This document shows, one piece after another, positions 34,530 to 43,044 of a DNA stretch of 62,216 nt. The position numbers and the translations under genes are program-made. The stretch covers positions 18,996 to 81,211 of the forward strand of contig DIWI01000052.1 of NCBI GenBank assembly GCA_002428415.1, given 5' to 3'. The notes beneath the pieces were generated by a model. It saw nothing but the letters and a program-made list of their open reading frames with translations, was not told where the DNA came from and did not search any database. Source of the DNA: Clostridiaceae bacterium UBA6110 (GTDB taxonomy: Bacteria > Bacillota > Clostridia > Clostridiales > Clostridiaceae). How positions within the stretch are numbered: position 1 is the stretch's first letter; every line of letters starts with the position of its first letter.

Positions 34530-34913
34530 ATGATGAAGAACAAGCTACCGGTCTATGTTGCGATATTTGCAGCAGCCATAATGACAGGCGTTTTCCTTTA
34601 CTCAGGAATGGGAACCGCTCTTAGGAGCTTCAAGCCTGACATCAGAGGAGTAATAACTGAGCTCACCTTTGACGGCAACACGGGAAATATTCTTGTCGAA
34701 GAGACAACTGACACCGGACTGCAGTTCGACAAGGCATCAGTTTACCTGACAAATGATACTGTCTATTACAGGGATGGCAAGAAGATGGCTAAGGGTCCCG
34801 GACTGCTCGTCAAGGGGATGACTGTAGAAGTGCAGATAACAGGTACTGTCAGGGAATCATATCCCGTGCAGGTGGACGCCAAGATAGTCAACATTTTGAC
34901 TGCTGGCAAATAA
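34530..34913 (+). CDS. DUF3221-like membrane-anchored protein
   Basis: 127 residues (ATG 34530; ATG 34533 is equally possible, GAGGTG upstream). N-terminal transmembrane or uncleaved signal helix (about 6-26), then a small beta domain: RGVITELTFDGNTGNILVEE, KASVYLTNDTVYY, LLVKGMTVEVQITGTVRESYPVQ. This resembles DUF3221/YobA-type OB-fold domains found outside the membrane in Firmicutes. Function unknown. A terminator follows. Confidence 0.65.
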   Translation: MMKNKLPVYVAIFAAAIMTGVFLYSGMGTALRSFKPDIRGVITELTFDGNTGNILVEETTDTGLQFDKASVYLTNDTVYYRDGKKMAKGPGLLVKGMTVEVQITGTVRESYPVQVDAKIVNILTAGK

Positions 34914-34935
34914 TAACTCAAATATAGTAATAATT

Positions 34936-34965
34936 ATTCCCTGGAGAAATTCCGGGAATTTTTTT
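34936..34965 (+). terminator. Terminator after the DUF3221-like gene
   Basis: Stem ATTCCC with GGGAAT around a 12-nt loop that can pair further, followed by seven T. Confidence 0.7.
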
Positions 34966-35005
34966 CTTCATTGGCTCCCGTTTTTTCCAAGTACTGATAA
35001 TGCTA

Positions 35006-35035
35006 TTGCAATAACGTATCCCGTGGTGCTATAAT
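35006..35035 (+). promoter_or_regulatory. Promoter of lysC
   Basis: TTGCAA (35006-35011), 18-bp spacer, TATAAT (35030-35035). The leader of about 85 nt holds a small inverted repeat (TCCTGC...GCAGGA) but no lysine riboswitch. Confidence 0.6.
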
Positions 35036-35125
35036 CATGGAAATCAAAACGCAAGTGTCCTTCCTGCGGATGCATAAATCCTGCAGGATATTCAGATGGA
35101 AAAAACGCAGGAAAAAGGTGGAATT

Positions 35126-36361
35126 ATGAGTATTATCGTTCAGAAATTCGGCGGAAGTTCCGTAGCCGATGCCGAATGCATTAAAAGAGTCGCAAACAGA
35201 GTAGTTGAAACCAAGAGAAAAGGCCATCAGGTCGTAACTGTCGTATCGGCTATGGGTGACAGCACCGACCATCTGATAGACCTGGCAAAACAAGTATCAA
35301 AAAACCCCTCTGTAAGGGAAATGGATATGCTTCTCTCGACTGGAGAGCAGGTCTCCATATCTCTACTTGCCATGGCAATACATGCCCTTGGTGAACCGGT
35401 AATATCTCTTACAGGTCCCCAGGCTGGAATAAAGACTGATGGTGTATTCAGCAAGGCAAGGATAATGGACATAACCTCGTCAAGGCTTGAAAAAGAGCTG
35501 GATGAAGGAAAGATTGTTATTGTAGCGGGATTCCAGGGAATAACTATAGACAATGATATCACCACCCTTGGAAGAGGCGGTTCAGATACTACAGCTGTGG
35601 CTCTTGCAGCGGCACTTAAAGCCGAAATATGTGAGATATACACAGATGTAGACGGAGTCTACACTACAGACCCAAGACTTGTGAAGAATGCAAAGAAGCT
35701 CAGCACCATTACATACGATGAGATGCTGGAGCTTGCGAGCCTCGGAGCTCAGGTACTTCAGCCAAGGTCAGTCGAGTTCGGAAAGATCCACAAGGTGAAG
35801 ATACATGTCCGTTCAAGTTTCAATCACGAAGAAGGTACAATAGTCCAGGAGGTTTCAGATATGGAGAATGATATAGTAGTAAGCGGAGTGGCCTTTGACA
35901 AGAAATCAGTTAGATTTACGGTATACGACGTTCCGGACAGACCAGGAGTGGCTAAGGATATATTCAAAACTCTTGCCGATAAGTCAATAAATGTTGACAT
36001 GATTGTCCAGATTTCCAGGGAAGGAAGCCTCAACGACATAACCTTCACCCTTGACAGGGACCAGATGGATGAAGCCCTGAGGGTAATGAAGGAAGTCATT
36101 GTAAAGATCGGTGCCAAGGATGTGACCTGCGATGACGACGTTGCAAAGGTAAGCATAGTAGGCGCAGGAATGATAACCAACTTCGGAGTAGCAGCTGACA
36201 TGTTCGATGCGCTTGCTGAAGAGAAGATCAACATAGAGCTCATCAGCACATCAGAGATCAAGATATCCGTCCTTGTCAGGAAAGACCAGTGTGAGAAGGC
36301 AGTCAGAAAGCTGATTGACAAATTCGACCTGGCAGAGGAATCGATCCAGTCCATAGAGTAA
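35126..36361 (+). CDS. lysC: Aspartokinase
   Basis: Phosphorylates aspartate, first step to lysine, threonine, methionine and diaminopimelate. 411 residues: VQKFGGSSVAD at the N-terminus, the FQGITIDNDITTLGRGGSDTTA kinase core (in part: TTLGRGGSDTTAVALA), and two C-terminal ACT domains (from about residue 270) that bind feedback amino acids. ATG 35126 has GGTGG 4-5 nt upstream. The absence of a lysine riboswitch suggests that control is mainly allosteric. Stands alone. Confidence 0.95.
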   Translation: MSIIVQKFGGSSVADAECIKRVANRVVETKRKGHQVVTVVSAMGDSTDHLIDLAKQVSKNPSVREMDMLLSTGEQVSISLLAMAIHALGEPVISLTGPQAGIKTDGVFSKARIMDITSSRLEKELDEGKIVIVAGFQGITIDNDITTLGRGGSDTTAVALAAALKAEICEIYTDVDGVYTTDPRLVKNAKKLSTITYDEMLELASLGAQVLQPRSVEFGKIHKVKIHVRSSFNHEEGTIVQEVSDMENDIVVSGVAFDKKSVRFTVYDVPDRPGVAKDIFKTLADKSINVDMIVQISREGSLNDITFTLDRDQMDEALRVMKEVIVKIGAKDVTCDDDVAKVSIVGAGMITNFGVAADMFDALAEEKINIELISTSEIKISVLVRKDQCEKAVRKLIDKFDLAEESIQSIE

Positions 36362-36375
36362 TCCATCGTCACTTC

Positions 36376-36412
36376 AAAAAACAGGACCTGCATAAGCAGA
36401 TCCTGTTTTTTT
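36376..36412. terminator. Bidirectional terminator between lysC and the DUF5808 gene
   Basis: Stem AACAGGACCTGC with GCAGATCCTGTT (one mismatch), A-rich before and seven T after, between convergent genes. Confidence 0.85.
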
Positions 36413-36618
36413 CATCTTGTCACAAGGCTGTAGATTATCAATCCGACTAGGACTGCCATGACAGCCCATGATATCGGATTCGCCCAGTTGAAGGTCCTTC
36501 CGATTCCGAAGGACTTCGGTACCAGAATGTTTGAGTCTTCCTTGTTATAATAGAAGCCCTGGCCATGGCTCTTCCTGAATGCTTCAATCTCAAGCCTGTT
36601 CCATTTTCTTTTCGCCAT
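36412..36618 (-). CDS. Small DUF5808-domain membrane protein
   Basis: 68 residues. Central motif NILVPKSFGIGRTFNWANPISW is the DUF5808 signature, followed by one transmembrane helix (AVMAVLVGLIIYSLV). N-terminus is basic. GGAGG lies 7 nt upstream. It starts 4 nt after the stop of the M24 peptidase gene and so is the last gene of the folate-peptidase run. Function unknown. Confidence 0.75.
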   Translation of the reverse strand: MAKRKWNRLEIEAFRKSHGQGFYYNKEDSNILVPKSFGIGRTFNWANPISWAVMAVLVGLIIYSLVTR

Positions 36619-36622
36619 GATG

Positions 36623-37864
36623 TTACCTCCCGGACATGAATTCTTCGATTTCTTCGACTGTCTTTATTATGTCACTTGAGAGGACCTCGCAGCCATCCCT
36701 GGTTATGAGGACATCCTCTTCGATCCTTATGCCGATGCCTTCCTTGGCAACATATATTCCCGGCTCCACAGTAAGCACCATTCCTTCTTCAAGGGCAAGG
36801 TCCCTTGAGCCGACATCATGGGTGTTAAGCCCAAGATGGTGCGATGTGCCATGATAGTAGTAGTCCTTCACTTCCTCGTCCTTCTCGATCAGCCCCATTG
36901 TCTTCAGCTCTTCAGCATATACCTTGTGTACTATGGCGTTGATCTCAGACCACGGGAGTCCTGGTTTCAAGGCGTCTATTACGGCCTGCTGTGCCCTCAG
37001 CACAAGGTTGTAGAACTCCTTCTGCCTCTCGGTGAACTTCCCGTTAATTGGGAATGTCCTGGATATGTCCGCGCTATAATTCTCATATGTCGCCCCAAGA
37101 TCCATCATGACTAATTCGCCATCAAGCACCTTCGCGTCATTTGCCACATAGTGCAGCACCGTAGCATTAGCACCTGACGCCATTATGGTATTGAATGCAA
37201 AGTCTTTGACTCCCTCATGCTTCAGCACGAAATCAAAATAAGCCTCAAGCTGGTATTCCTTCATGCCCGGCTTTGCATTTTTCATCAGGTTGTATATGCC
37301 TTCTCTTGTTATGCCTATGGCCTTCCTTATGTTATCTACTTCATGAGGCTCCTTTATCATCCTGGAAGCCGAAAGCAGAGGGAATACATCCTTTATTGAA
37401 AGCTGAGGGTACTTACCCTTGAGCTCCTTTGCCATTATCATCCCAGGCTGGTCCGGCGAAATGAAGCCGTCCTTCTCAAGGTCCAGCCATACTGTGCAGA
37501 CCTCACCCTTTGATATCAGTCCATGGATATGCTCTTCAAGAGTATCAAGATATCTGATATCCTCGATGCCAGAAACCTCCTTCGCCCTTTCAGGGCTTAT
37601 GGTTTCGCCTACCCATTTAACCTTAGCGTCATCCCTTCTCTTTATGAAGAGAGCTTCAGTGATCTCTTCTCCGCACTTCCTGACAGTCATGACCACGTCT
37701 TCCTCGTCAACTCCCGTGAGATAGAGGAAGTTCCTGTTTGGTGTATAGACATATGCCTCATCTGCAGTCTTCTTCGGGGCTTTTCCCGCCATCATTATAA
37801 GGAGGCTTCCATCCTCCATCCTGTCCGTAATTTTCTTTCTGTTGCTAATCCTGAATGTCTTCAA
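36623..37864 (-). CDS. pepP: Xaa-Pro aminopeptidase (M24B, aminopeptidase P type)
   Basis: 413 residues with the aminopeptidase P N-terminal domain (NRKKITDRMEDGSLLIMMAG) and the metal-binding C-terminal domain: MDLGATYENYSADISRTFP (two Asp), GTSHHLGLNTHDVG (His), TVEPGIYV (Glu), RIEEDVLI (Glu). Releases N-terminal residues before proline. Lies 16 nt after the HD-domain gene. It is a distinct lineage from the shorter M24 protein at 8169. Confidence 0.93.
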   Translation of the reverse strand: MKTFRISNRKKITDRMEDGSLLIMMAGKAPKKTADEAYVYTPNRNFLYLTGVDEEDVVMTVRKCGEEITEALFIKRRDDAKVKWVGETISPERAKEVSGIEDIRYLDTLEEHIHGLISKGEVCTVWLDLEKDGFISPDQPGMIMAKELKGKYPQLSIKDVFPLLSASRMIKEPHEVDNIRKAIGITREGIYNLMKNAKPGMKEYQLEAYFDFVLKHEGVKDFAFNTIMASGANATVLHYVANDAKVLDGELVMMDLGATYENYSADISRTFPINGKFTERQKEFYNLVLRAQQAVIDALKPGLPWSEINAIVHKVYAEELKTMGLIEKDEEVKDYYYHGTSHHLGLNTHDVGSRDLALEEGMVLTVEPGIYVAKEGIGIRIEEDVLITRDGCEVLSSDIIKTVEEIEEFMSGR

Positions 37865-37880
37865 AAGATCCTCTCCTAAT

Positions 37881-38357
37881 TCAATATTCTATCTCTGCGG
37901 TCTCTCCATAGCTGAACCGCTTGCACTTGTTTATAGACCCGCAGGTAATGCATGGCCTCGAAAGCTTGTCCGCACGGTACATTGCATCTGTAAGAATTCC
38001 GCTTGCTCCCTTTACCCTGTGACCTCTTATCGCTAAAAGTATAATTTCCTTTTCAGTTCCATTGAAACCATGGGCGTCAAGAAGCCTTTCGGAAAGCTCA
38101 GCTCCAGCTTCCGCATGGTCACGTCCCGTATCGTATTCCACCCATCTACCCAGGTCGTGAAGGAATGCAGCTGTATAAGCAGTCTCTTTGGAAATCTCCA
38201 GATGCTCCTCCAGAACCAGGATATACAGAACCCTTGCTGCATCCATCAGGTGGTCAAGTCCATGCCTGCAGAAGACTCTGTCCTTCTCCCGTTCATTCGT
38301 CTTTCTGATGTTCTCAATAAAGAACGGATCTCTTAGAATTGCATTCAGCCTCTCCAT
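37881..38357 (-). CDS. HD-domain phosphohydrolase in the folate operon
   Basis: 158 residues; HD metal motif pieces CRHGLDHLMDAARVLY (His) and AAFLHDLGRWVEYD (His-Asp), then HAEAGAELSERLL. Two cysteines near the C-terminus (RPCITCGSINKCKRF) make a third potential metal-binding patch. ATG 38357 with GGGAGG 4 nt upstream, overlapping folK by 13 nt. Family members hydrolyse nucleotides or phosphate esters. Placement directly after folK suggests a role with dihydroneopterin triphosphate or another pterin phosphate, but that is inference. Confidence 0.8.
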   Translation of the reverse strand: MERLNAILRDPFFIENIRKTNEREKDRVFCRHGLDHLMDAARVLYILVLEEHLEISKETAYTAAFLHDLGRWVEYDTGRDHAEAGAELSERLLDAHGFNGTEKEIILLAIRGHRVKGASGILTDAMYRADKLSRPCITCGSINKCKRFSYGETAEIEY

Positions 38358-38833
38358 GGCGCCTCCCTGAAGCATGTGACTCCTTTACTTCCGATTTTAT
38401 CAAGGAGCCCTGAAATGCTCTCACCAGGAATGACATCATCCATGGCAATCTCCCTTAGAGGCACCAGCACGAATGCCCTTTCACTCATCCTCGGATGGGG
38501 AATGGTAAGCCTTTCCGTATCCATCGCCACTCCTTCATAGAGAAGTATGTCGACGTCTATTACCCTTGGACCATACCTGACAGTCTTTACCCGCTTCATG
38601 GCTCTTTCGATGCTTTGGGTGAAGTCCAGTAGCTCAACAGGACTCAGGTCAGTCTCACCAGAAAGCGCGATATTCAGGAACCTGTCCTGATCCTCAAAGC
38701 CCCATGGCTCCGTCTCATATACGGATGAGACAATGTCTACACGCACCCCTTCATCCACTAGAAACAGAGCTTCTCTCAGGTTTTCAAGCCTGTCGCCCAT
38801 GTTGGTTCCAAGGCTGAGGTAAACCTTTGCCAT
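38345..38833 (-). CDS. folK: Hydroxymethyl-dihydropterin pyrophosphokinase
   Basis: 162 residues. Transfers pyrophosphate to 6-hydroxymethyl-7,8-dihydropterin. Signature YLSLGTNMGDRLENL at the start, SSVYETEPWGFEDQDRFLN, and RYGPRVIDVDILLY with the Mg-binding Asp pair and PHPRMSERAFVLVPL. Begins right at the folB stop. Confidence 0.95.
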   Translation of the reverse strand: MAKVYLSLGTNMGDRLENLREALFLVDEGVRVDIVSSVYETEPWGFEDQDRFLNIALSGETDLSPVELLDFTQSIERAMKRVKTVRYGPRVIDVDILLYEGVAMDTERLTIPHPRMSERAFVLVPLREIAMDDVIPGESISGLLDKIGSKGVTCFREAPWRG

Positions 38834-39196
38834 CTATAATCTCTCCCTTGCGATCTCAACTGCAAAATAGTCAAAGATCCCCTTTACTGGAGCCTCAGGC
38901 TTTCTTACTGTTACCTCAACCTTCATGACTCTTTCGTGGTTTTCAAGGACTGCACTGCATATCCTCTCAGCAACAGCCTCAATGAGGTCGTACCTTTCCT
39001 CTTCCATGATGACCTTTATCCTGTCGTACACCTCGCTGTAGCTGACAGTCAAATTCAGGTCATCATTCTTCCCTGCCTTTGAAAGGTCAAGGCTAAGGAA
39101 GCAATCCACGAAAAATTTCTGACCAAGAACCTTCTCTTCCTGAAGGACCCCGTGGTTTCCGTGGAATGCCATGTTTTTCATTATTATCCTGTCCAT
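38834..39196 (-). CDS. folB: Dihydroneopterin aldolase
   Basis: 120 residues. Cleaves dihydroneopterin to hydroxymethyl-dihydropterin. MAFHGNHGVLQEEKVLGQKF and YDLIEAVAERI (catalytic region) are typical. One nucleotide separates it from folP. Confidence 0.94.
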   Translation of the reverse strand: MDRIIMKNMAFHGNHGVLQEEKVLGQKFFVDCFLSLDLSKAGKNDDLNLTVSYSEVYDRIKVIMEEERYDLIEAVAERICSAVLENHERVMKVEVTVRKPEAPVKGIFDYFAVEIARERL

Positions 39197-39197
39197 C

Positions 39198-40040
39198 CTA
39201 CCTCCTCACGCAGGCATCGGTCATTGCGGCCGCCCTTGCGTTCTCAAGCACATCATGCACTCTGACGATATCAACTCCCTGTACTATTCCAAGTACAGTG
39301 GTTGCTATTGTTCCTTCTACCCTCTCCTTGGGAGGAAGATTCAGGACCATGTTTATCATTGATTTTCTTGAAGTCCCGAGTAATATCGGATAATCCAGCT
39401 CAAGAAGCTCAGAGATTCTCGGCATCAGGTCCAGGTTCTGCCTGGCTGTCTTTCCAAATCCGAATCCAGGGTCAAGAATTACAAGCTCCCTTCTAAGACC
39501 TGCCCTTTCAGCTATCTCTATGGATTTTCTGAAGAATCCCTTTATTGACTCTACGATATCCTCATCATATTCAGTTCCATCCTGATTATGCATGACGATT
39601 ACCGGCGCATCATATCGCCTGGCAACGTCAGCCATATCCCTGTCCAGCTGCAGTCCCCAAATATCGTTTATGATATTTGCTCCGGCCCTTAGCGCCTCTT
39701 CGGCTACCCTGCTCCTTATGGTGTCGAGAGATATGAGTATGTCAGATTCTTCCCTGATCCTTCTGATTACAGGGATGACCCTCCTCAGCTCTTCCTCCTC
39801 GGTTATCCTCTCATGGCCTGGTCTTGATGATTCGCCGCCGACATCGATGATGTCAGCGCCTTCCTCAATCATTTTCCTAACCCTGTCCATTGCCTTATCG
39901 GGACTAATGAAGTCACCTCCGTCAGAGAAGGAATCCGGGGTTACATTGAGTATTCCCATGATCAGAGTCTTTCTGCCAAGTTCAAGCTCCCTTCCCTGGA
40001 AGGATATCCTTCTTATCTTGCTTGAGTATACTATGCCCAT
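39198..40040 (-). CDS. folP: Dihydropteroate synthase
   Basis: 280 residues, TIM barrel. Condenses p-aminobenzoate with the pterin pyrophosphate; target of sulfonamides. MGILNVTPDSFSDGG, DVGGESSRPGHERI, DIWGLQ, DPGFGFGKTARQNL and GTSRKSMI are all in place. Two nucleotides after folE. Confidence 0.96.
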   Translation of the reverse strand: MGIVYSSKIRRISFQGRELELGRKTLIMGILNVTPDSFSDGGDFISPDKAMDRVRKMIEEGADIIDVGGESSRPGHERITEEEELRRVIPVIRRIREESDILISLDTIRSRVAEEALRAGANIINDIWGLQLDRDMADVARRYDAPVIVMHNQDGTEYDEDIVESIKGFFRKSIEIAERAGLRRELVILDPGFGFGKTARQNLDLMPRISELLELDYPILLGTSRKSMINMVLNLPPKERVEGTIATTVLGIVQGVDIVRVHDVLENARAAAMTDACVRR

Positions 40041-40042
40041 GT

Positions 40043-40609
40043 CTAGTGCCCCTTGTTGATCATCGAAAGAACTTCAGCTCTCGACTTGGAGTCCTTGTTG
40101 AATATTCCGCGTATTGCGGATGTGACTGTCTTCGATCCAGGCTTCTTCACGCCTCTCATCGTCATGCACATATGCTCAGCCTCAATTACAACTATTGCGC
40201 CATATGGCTGAAGCTTCTTCATGATGATGTCGGCGACTTCCGCAGTAAGCCTTTCCTGAAGCTGAGGTCTCTTTGAAACTGTCTCAACGACCCTTGCAAG
40301 CTTGCTGAGACCTGTAAGTCTCCCGCTCTTAGGTATGTACGCCACATGGGCTACTCCGAAGAATGGCACAAGATGATGTTCGCACATGGAATAGAATGGT
40401 ATGTCCTTGACAAGCACCAGCTCCTCATACTTCTCATCCTGGAAATACACCTGGAGATGGTCCTCGGCATTCTCTCCTATACCAGAGAAAATCTCTTCAT
40501 ACATCCTGGCTATCCTCTTGGGCGTATCTGTAAGGCCTTCCCTGTCCGGATCCTCTCCGACAGCTATCAGTATCTCCCTTACCGCCTTCTCTATCCTGTC
40601 CTTATCCAT
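40043..40609 (-). CDS. folE: GTP cyclohydrolase I
   Basis: 188 residues; first step of folate synthesis from GTP. Zinc ligands in SMCEHHLVPFFG and the late Cys in HMCMTMRGVKK; GRLTGLSKLARVVE is the family core. ATG 40609 has GGGAGAG 6 nt upstream and is preferred to an ATG 18 bases before it. First gene of the folate operon. p-Aminobenzoate genes and folC are not in view. Confidence 0.96.
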   Translation of the reverse strand: MDKDRIEKAVREILIAVGEDPDREGLTDTPKRIARMYEEIFSGIGENAEDHLQVYFQDEKYEELVLVKDIPFYSMCEHHLVPFFGVAHVAYIPKSGRLTGLSKLARVVETVSKRPQLQERLTAEVADIIMKKLQPYGAIVVIEAEHMCMTMRGVKKPGSKTVTSAIRGIFNKDSKSRAEVLSMINKGH

Positions 40610-40646
40610 ATCAATCTCTCCCAGCATTAAATTGTTTTACATATAA

Positions 40647-40675
40647 ATATTACTTTATTATGTGGTTTTTGTCAG
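40647..40675 (-). promoter_or_regulatory. Promoter of the folate operon
   Basis: On the minus strand: CTGACA (40670-40675), 17-bp spacer, TAATAT (40647-40652). Confidence 0.55.
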
Positions 40676-40701
40676 TAGAAGCAGCCTGGGTAAATTCCCA
40701 G

Positions 40702-40736
40702 AAAAGCATAGGGGAAGCATTCGCTGCTCCCCCATA
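40702..40736 (-). terminator. Terminator after the 40749 gene
   Basis: On the minus strand: GGGGAGCA, loop, TGCTTCCCC (one bulge), then TATGCTTTTC. Confidence 0.65.
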
Positions 40737-40748
40737 TCGTAAGTCTAA

Positions 40749-41519
40749 TCAAAGCTTTGCAGCTGCTGACTCCTTGGCTTTCATCGCATCGGTTTTCTTA
40801 AGGGCTTCTTCATAGCTTTTTGAGCTATACCCGTAAAGTCCGCCTGGCTTGTAGTTAAGGTAGCTGTCTCCGGCTCTCAGGAACTGGTCAGCATAGTTCA
40901 GGAAGGAATTGCCCATACCTGCTATGAAGCTGTCGCTTCTTGGCGGGATGTAGGTGTCGAATGCAGCCTGTGGTTTGCCATCAGTCGGTGCTGACGAAGC
41001 GACCCTTGTCTTGTCCTGGTCACCTGCATACCTCTTGTCCCTTTCCTTCTTCATCTGTTCCCTGAGGACAGTCTGGCCATCTCTCATGGTGTTTGTCCCC
41101 TGGTTCTTTGGTGATGAAGCTCCGGTATACTTGTCACCTTCATACCTAAGGTCCCTTTCCGCCTTCATCTGGTCTCTCATGACGGTCTGGCTCTCCTTCA
41201 TTGAAGGCTGGTTTCTTGATGTGTTTCTTTGCATTGGCTTTTGAGCTTCCGGTTCCTCGAATATATAGCCCTGTATCATCTTACCGAGATCGTTCCATGG
41301 CTCCTGTCTGGTTGCAGTGCTTCTGCCCGGGATAGTTCCTGTGACGTTCTTGTTCGGCTGCATGGTCGGATCCTGCCACACATTGCCTCTTGAACCTCTC
41401 TGCGCCTTCCTTTGTGCCTCCGATGCCGATTTTATTGTATTTGCGATCACAAAGAAAATGATCAGAGGGAATATGAATCCAAATATGTCACCAATGAAGG
41501 AAAAGTATTTTACTTCCAT
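40749..41519 (-). CDS. Membrane-anchored protein of unknown function with an internal duplication
   Basis: 256 residues. One N-terminal transmembrane helix (about residues 8-27), then a long polar, glutamine- and lysine-rich, probably disordered region. Two copies of a 20-residue helix-like unit are visible: QTVMRDQMKAERDLRYEGD and QTVLREQMKKERDKRYAGD, about 42 residues apart. Toward the C-terminus are aromatic-rich repeats (FLNYADQFLRAGDSYLNYK, GGLYGYSSKSYEEAL). No known domain. It stands alone with its own terminator and GGAGG before the ATG. Confidence 0.7.
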   Translation of the reverse strand: MEVKYFSFIGDIFGFIFPLIIFFVIANTIKSASEAQRKAQRGSRGNVWQDPTMQPNKNVTGTIPGRSTATRQEPWNDLGKMIQGYIFEEPEAQKPMQRNTSRNQPSMKESQTVMRDQMKAERDLRYEGDKYTGASSPKNQGTNTMRDGQTVLREQMKKERDKRYAGDQDKTRVASSAPTDGKPQAAFDTYIPPRSDSFIAGMGNSFLNYADQFLRAGDSYLNYKPGGLYGYSSKSYEEALKKTDAMKAKESAAAKL

Positions 41520-41600
41520 TTAGTGCACCTCCTGTCAGTTTGAGTATAGCAAAAATGTCAAAGGTATAGTGCGCTACAATGTTAACAATCCGTGAAGTTC

Positions 41601-42038
41601 CTATTCCACAGCAATCAGCTGCATCTTTATTATGAAATCCTCGTTACTGAGCGAATCCATGAGCTCCTTGATGTCCATGACCATCTCGGCCATATCTATT
41701 GTAAGGTTTACGCTGGCGGCGTTGTTTATCGGAATGTCCTGATTTATCGTAACGATGTTCGCCTTTACCTCGCCAAGCTTGTCCAGGACTCTGGAAAGCG
41801 CTCCCGGCTCATGGTTTACCAGAAAGTTGATCGTTGCTTTTCGCCCTTTTGTGCCCTCTGACAGCAGAAAGACATTGTCCTTGTACTTGTAGTAGGCGCT
41901 TCGTGATATCCCGACAACCTTTACACCCTCGCTTATATCCTTTACCTTTCCTGTATGCAGAAGTCTCTTGACCTCAAGCACCTTGGAAAAAACTTCAGGC
42001 AGTATCCTGCTGTTAACTATCAGAAATTTCTCATCCAT
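41601..42038 (-). CDS. ACT-domain protein, UPF0735 (PheB-like)
   Basis: 145 residues. N-terminal helical part with a helix-turn-helix look (KDISEGVKVVGISRSAYYKYKDNVF), then an ACT domain (TINFLVNHEPGALSRVLDKLGEVKANIVTINQDIP). Architecture fits UPF0735/PheB, which in Bacillus lies with phenylalanine genes. Probably senses an amino acid. Here it follows threonine catabolism genes by about 35 nt and may be part of that operon. Confidence 0.88.
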   Translation of the reverse strand: MDEKFLIVNSRILPEVFSKVLEVKRLLHTGKVKDISEGVKVVGISRSAYYKYKDNVFLLSEGTKGRKATINFLVNHEPGALSRVLDKLGEVKANIVTINQDIPINNAASVNLTIDMAEMVMDIKELMDSLSNEDFIIKMQLIAVE

Positions 42039-42073
42039 TGTTATTCCTCCAGTTTATCATCCATTATCTCTTC

Positions 42074-43030
42074 TTAAGTGCCAATGAGCTTTTTCCTGAG
42101 CTGCACAAGCATGTCGGAAGTCATGCCTTCTAGATTATAGACCGGCTTGAAACCCCATTCGAGGGCAGCTGCAGAGCAGTCCATGCTGTTTGGCCACGAA
42201 TCCGCAATTGCCTGTCTAACAGGATCAACCTCATAGCCCATCTTGAAATCAGGAATATGCTTCCTGATTTCAGCAGCGACCAGTTCCGGATCGAAGGACA
42301 TCGCCGTGATGTTGAAAGCGTTCCTGTGCAGGAGCCTTCCGGGGTCAGCCTCCATAAGGTCAACCACCGCCTTCAGTGCATCAGGCATGTACATCATATC
42401 CATGAATGTACCTGCTGCTATGTAAGAGGTGTAGCTTTTCTTCCTTATGGCGTCATAGAATATGTCAACTGCATAATCCGTGGTTCCACCGCCTGGTGCC
42501 GTGACATAGCCGATCAGCCCCGGAAACCTTACTCCTCTGGTATCCACTCCGAACTTCAGGTGGTAGTAGTCGCAAAGGAGCTCACCTGAAACCTTCGTTA
42601 CTCCGTATATGGTCCTCGGCCTCTGGATAGTATCCTGGGGAGTCATCACCTTTGGAGTAGAAGGTCCGAATGCACCTATTGAGCTTGGAGTGAAGAAGCT
42701 TGCCCCAACTTCCCTGGCAGCTTCAAGGCCTGCCATAAGTCCCCCCATATTTATGTTCCATGCAAGCATGGGGTTCTTTTCGGCGGTTGCAGACAAAAGT
42801 GCGGCAAGATGTATTATCGTGTCAGGCTTCCATTTCCTTACAGCCTGCATGAATCCATTTCCATCAGTCACATCCATCAGTTCAAAGGGCCCTTCAGCCA
42901 CCTTCGTGCCCTCCTGAGGATTCCTGATGTCAGTAGCAAGTACGCTGTCGGTTCCGTATATTCCCCTGAGGTGTGTTACAAGCTCAGAGCCAAGCTGGCC
43001 CAATGCTCCTGTTACAAGTATGTTCTTCAT
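42074..43030 (-). CDS. L-threonine 3-dehydrogenase, short-chain (SDR) type
   Basis: 318 residues with a Rossmann start VTGALGQLGSELVTHL and the SDR catalytic pair in YGVTKVSGELL; PSSIGAFGP provides the Ser/Thr. This matches the NAD-dependent epimerase-like threonine dehydrogenases rather than the zinc type. Oxidises threonine to 2-amino-3-ketobutyrate. The partner enzyme for the next step is encoded directly upstream, 14 nt away, which supports the substrate. Confidence 0.88.
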   Translation of the reverse strand: MKNILVTGALGQLGSELVTHLRGIYGTDSVLATDIRNPQEGTKVAEGPFELMDVTDGNGFMQAVRKWKPDTIIHLAALLSATAEKNPMLAWNINMGGLMAGLEAAREVGASFFTPSSIGAFGPSTPKVMTPQDTIQRPRTIYGVTKVSGELLCDYYHLKFGVDTRGVRFPGLIGYVTAPGGGTTDYAVDIFYDAIRKKSYTSYIAAGTFMDMMYMPDALKAVVDLMEADPGRLLHRNAFNITAMSFDPELVAAEIRKHIPDFKMGYEVDPVRQAIADSWPNSMDCSAAALEWGFKPVYNLEGMTSDMLVQLRKKLIGT

Positions 43031-43044
43031 CGCAAAGTCTCCCC

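Noticed and set aside
35036..35125. Lysine riboswitch in the aspartokinase leader
   Set aside because: The leader is under 90 nt and lacks the conserved junction sequences; only a small inverted repeat is present.
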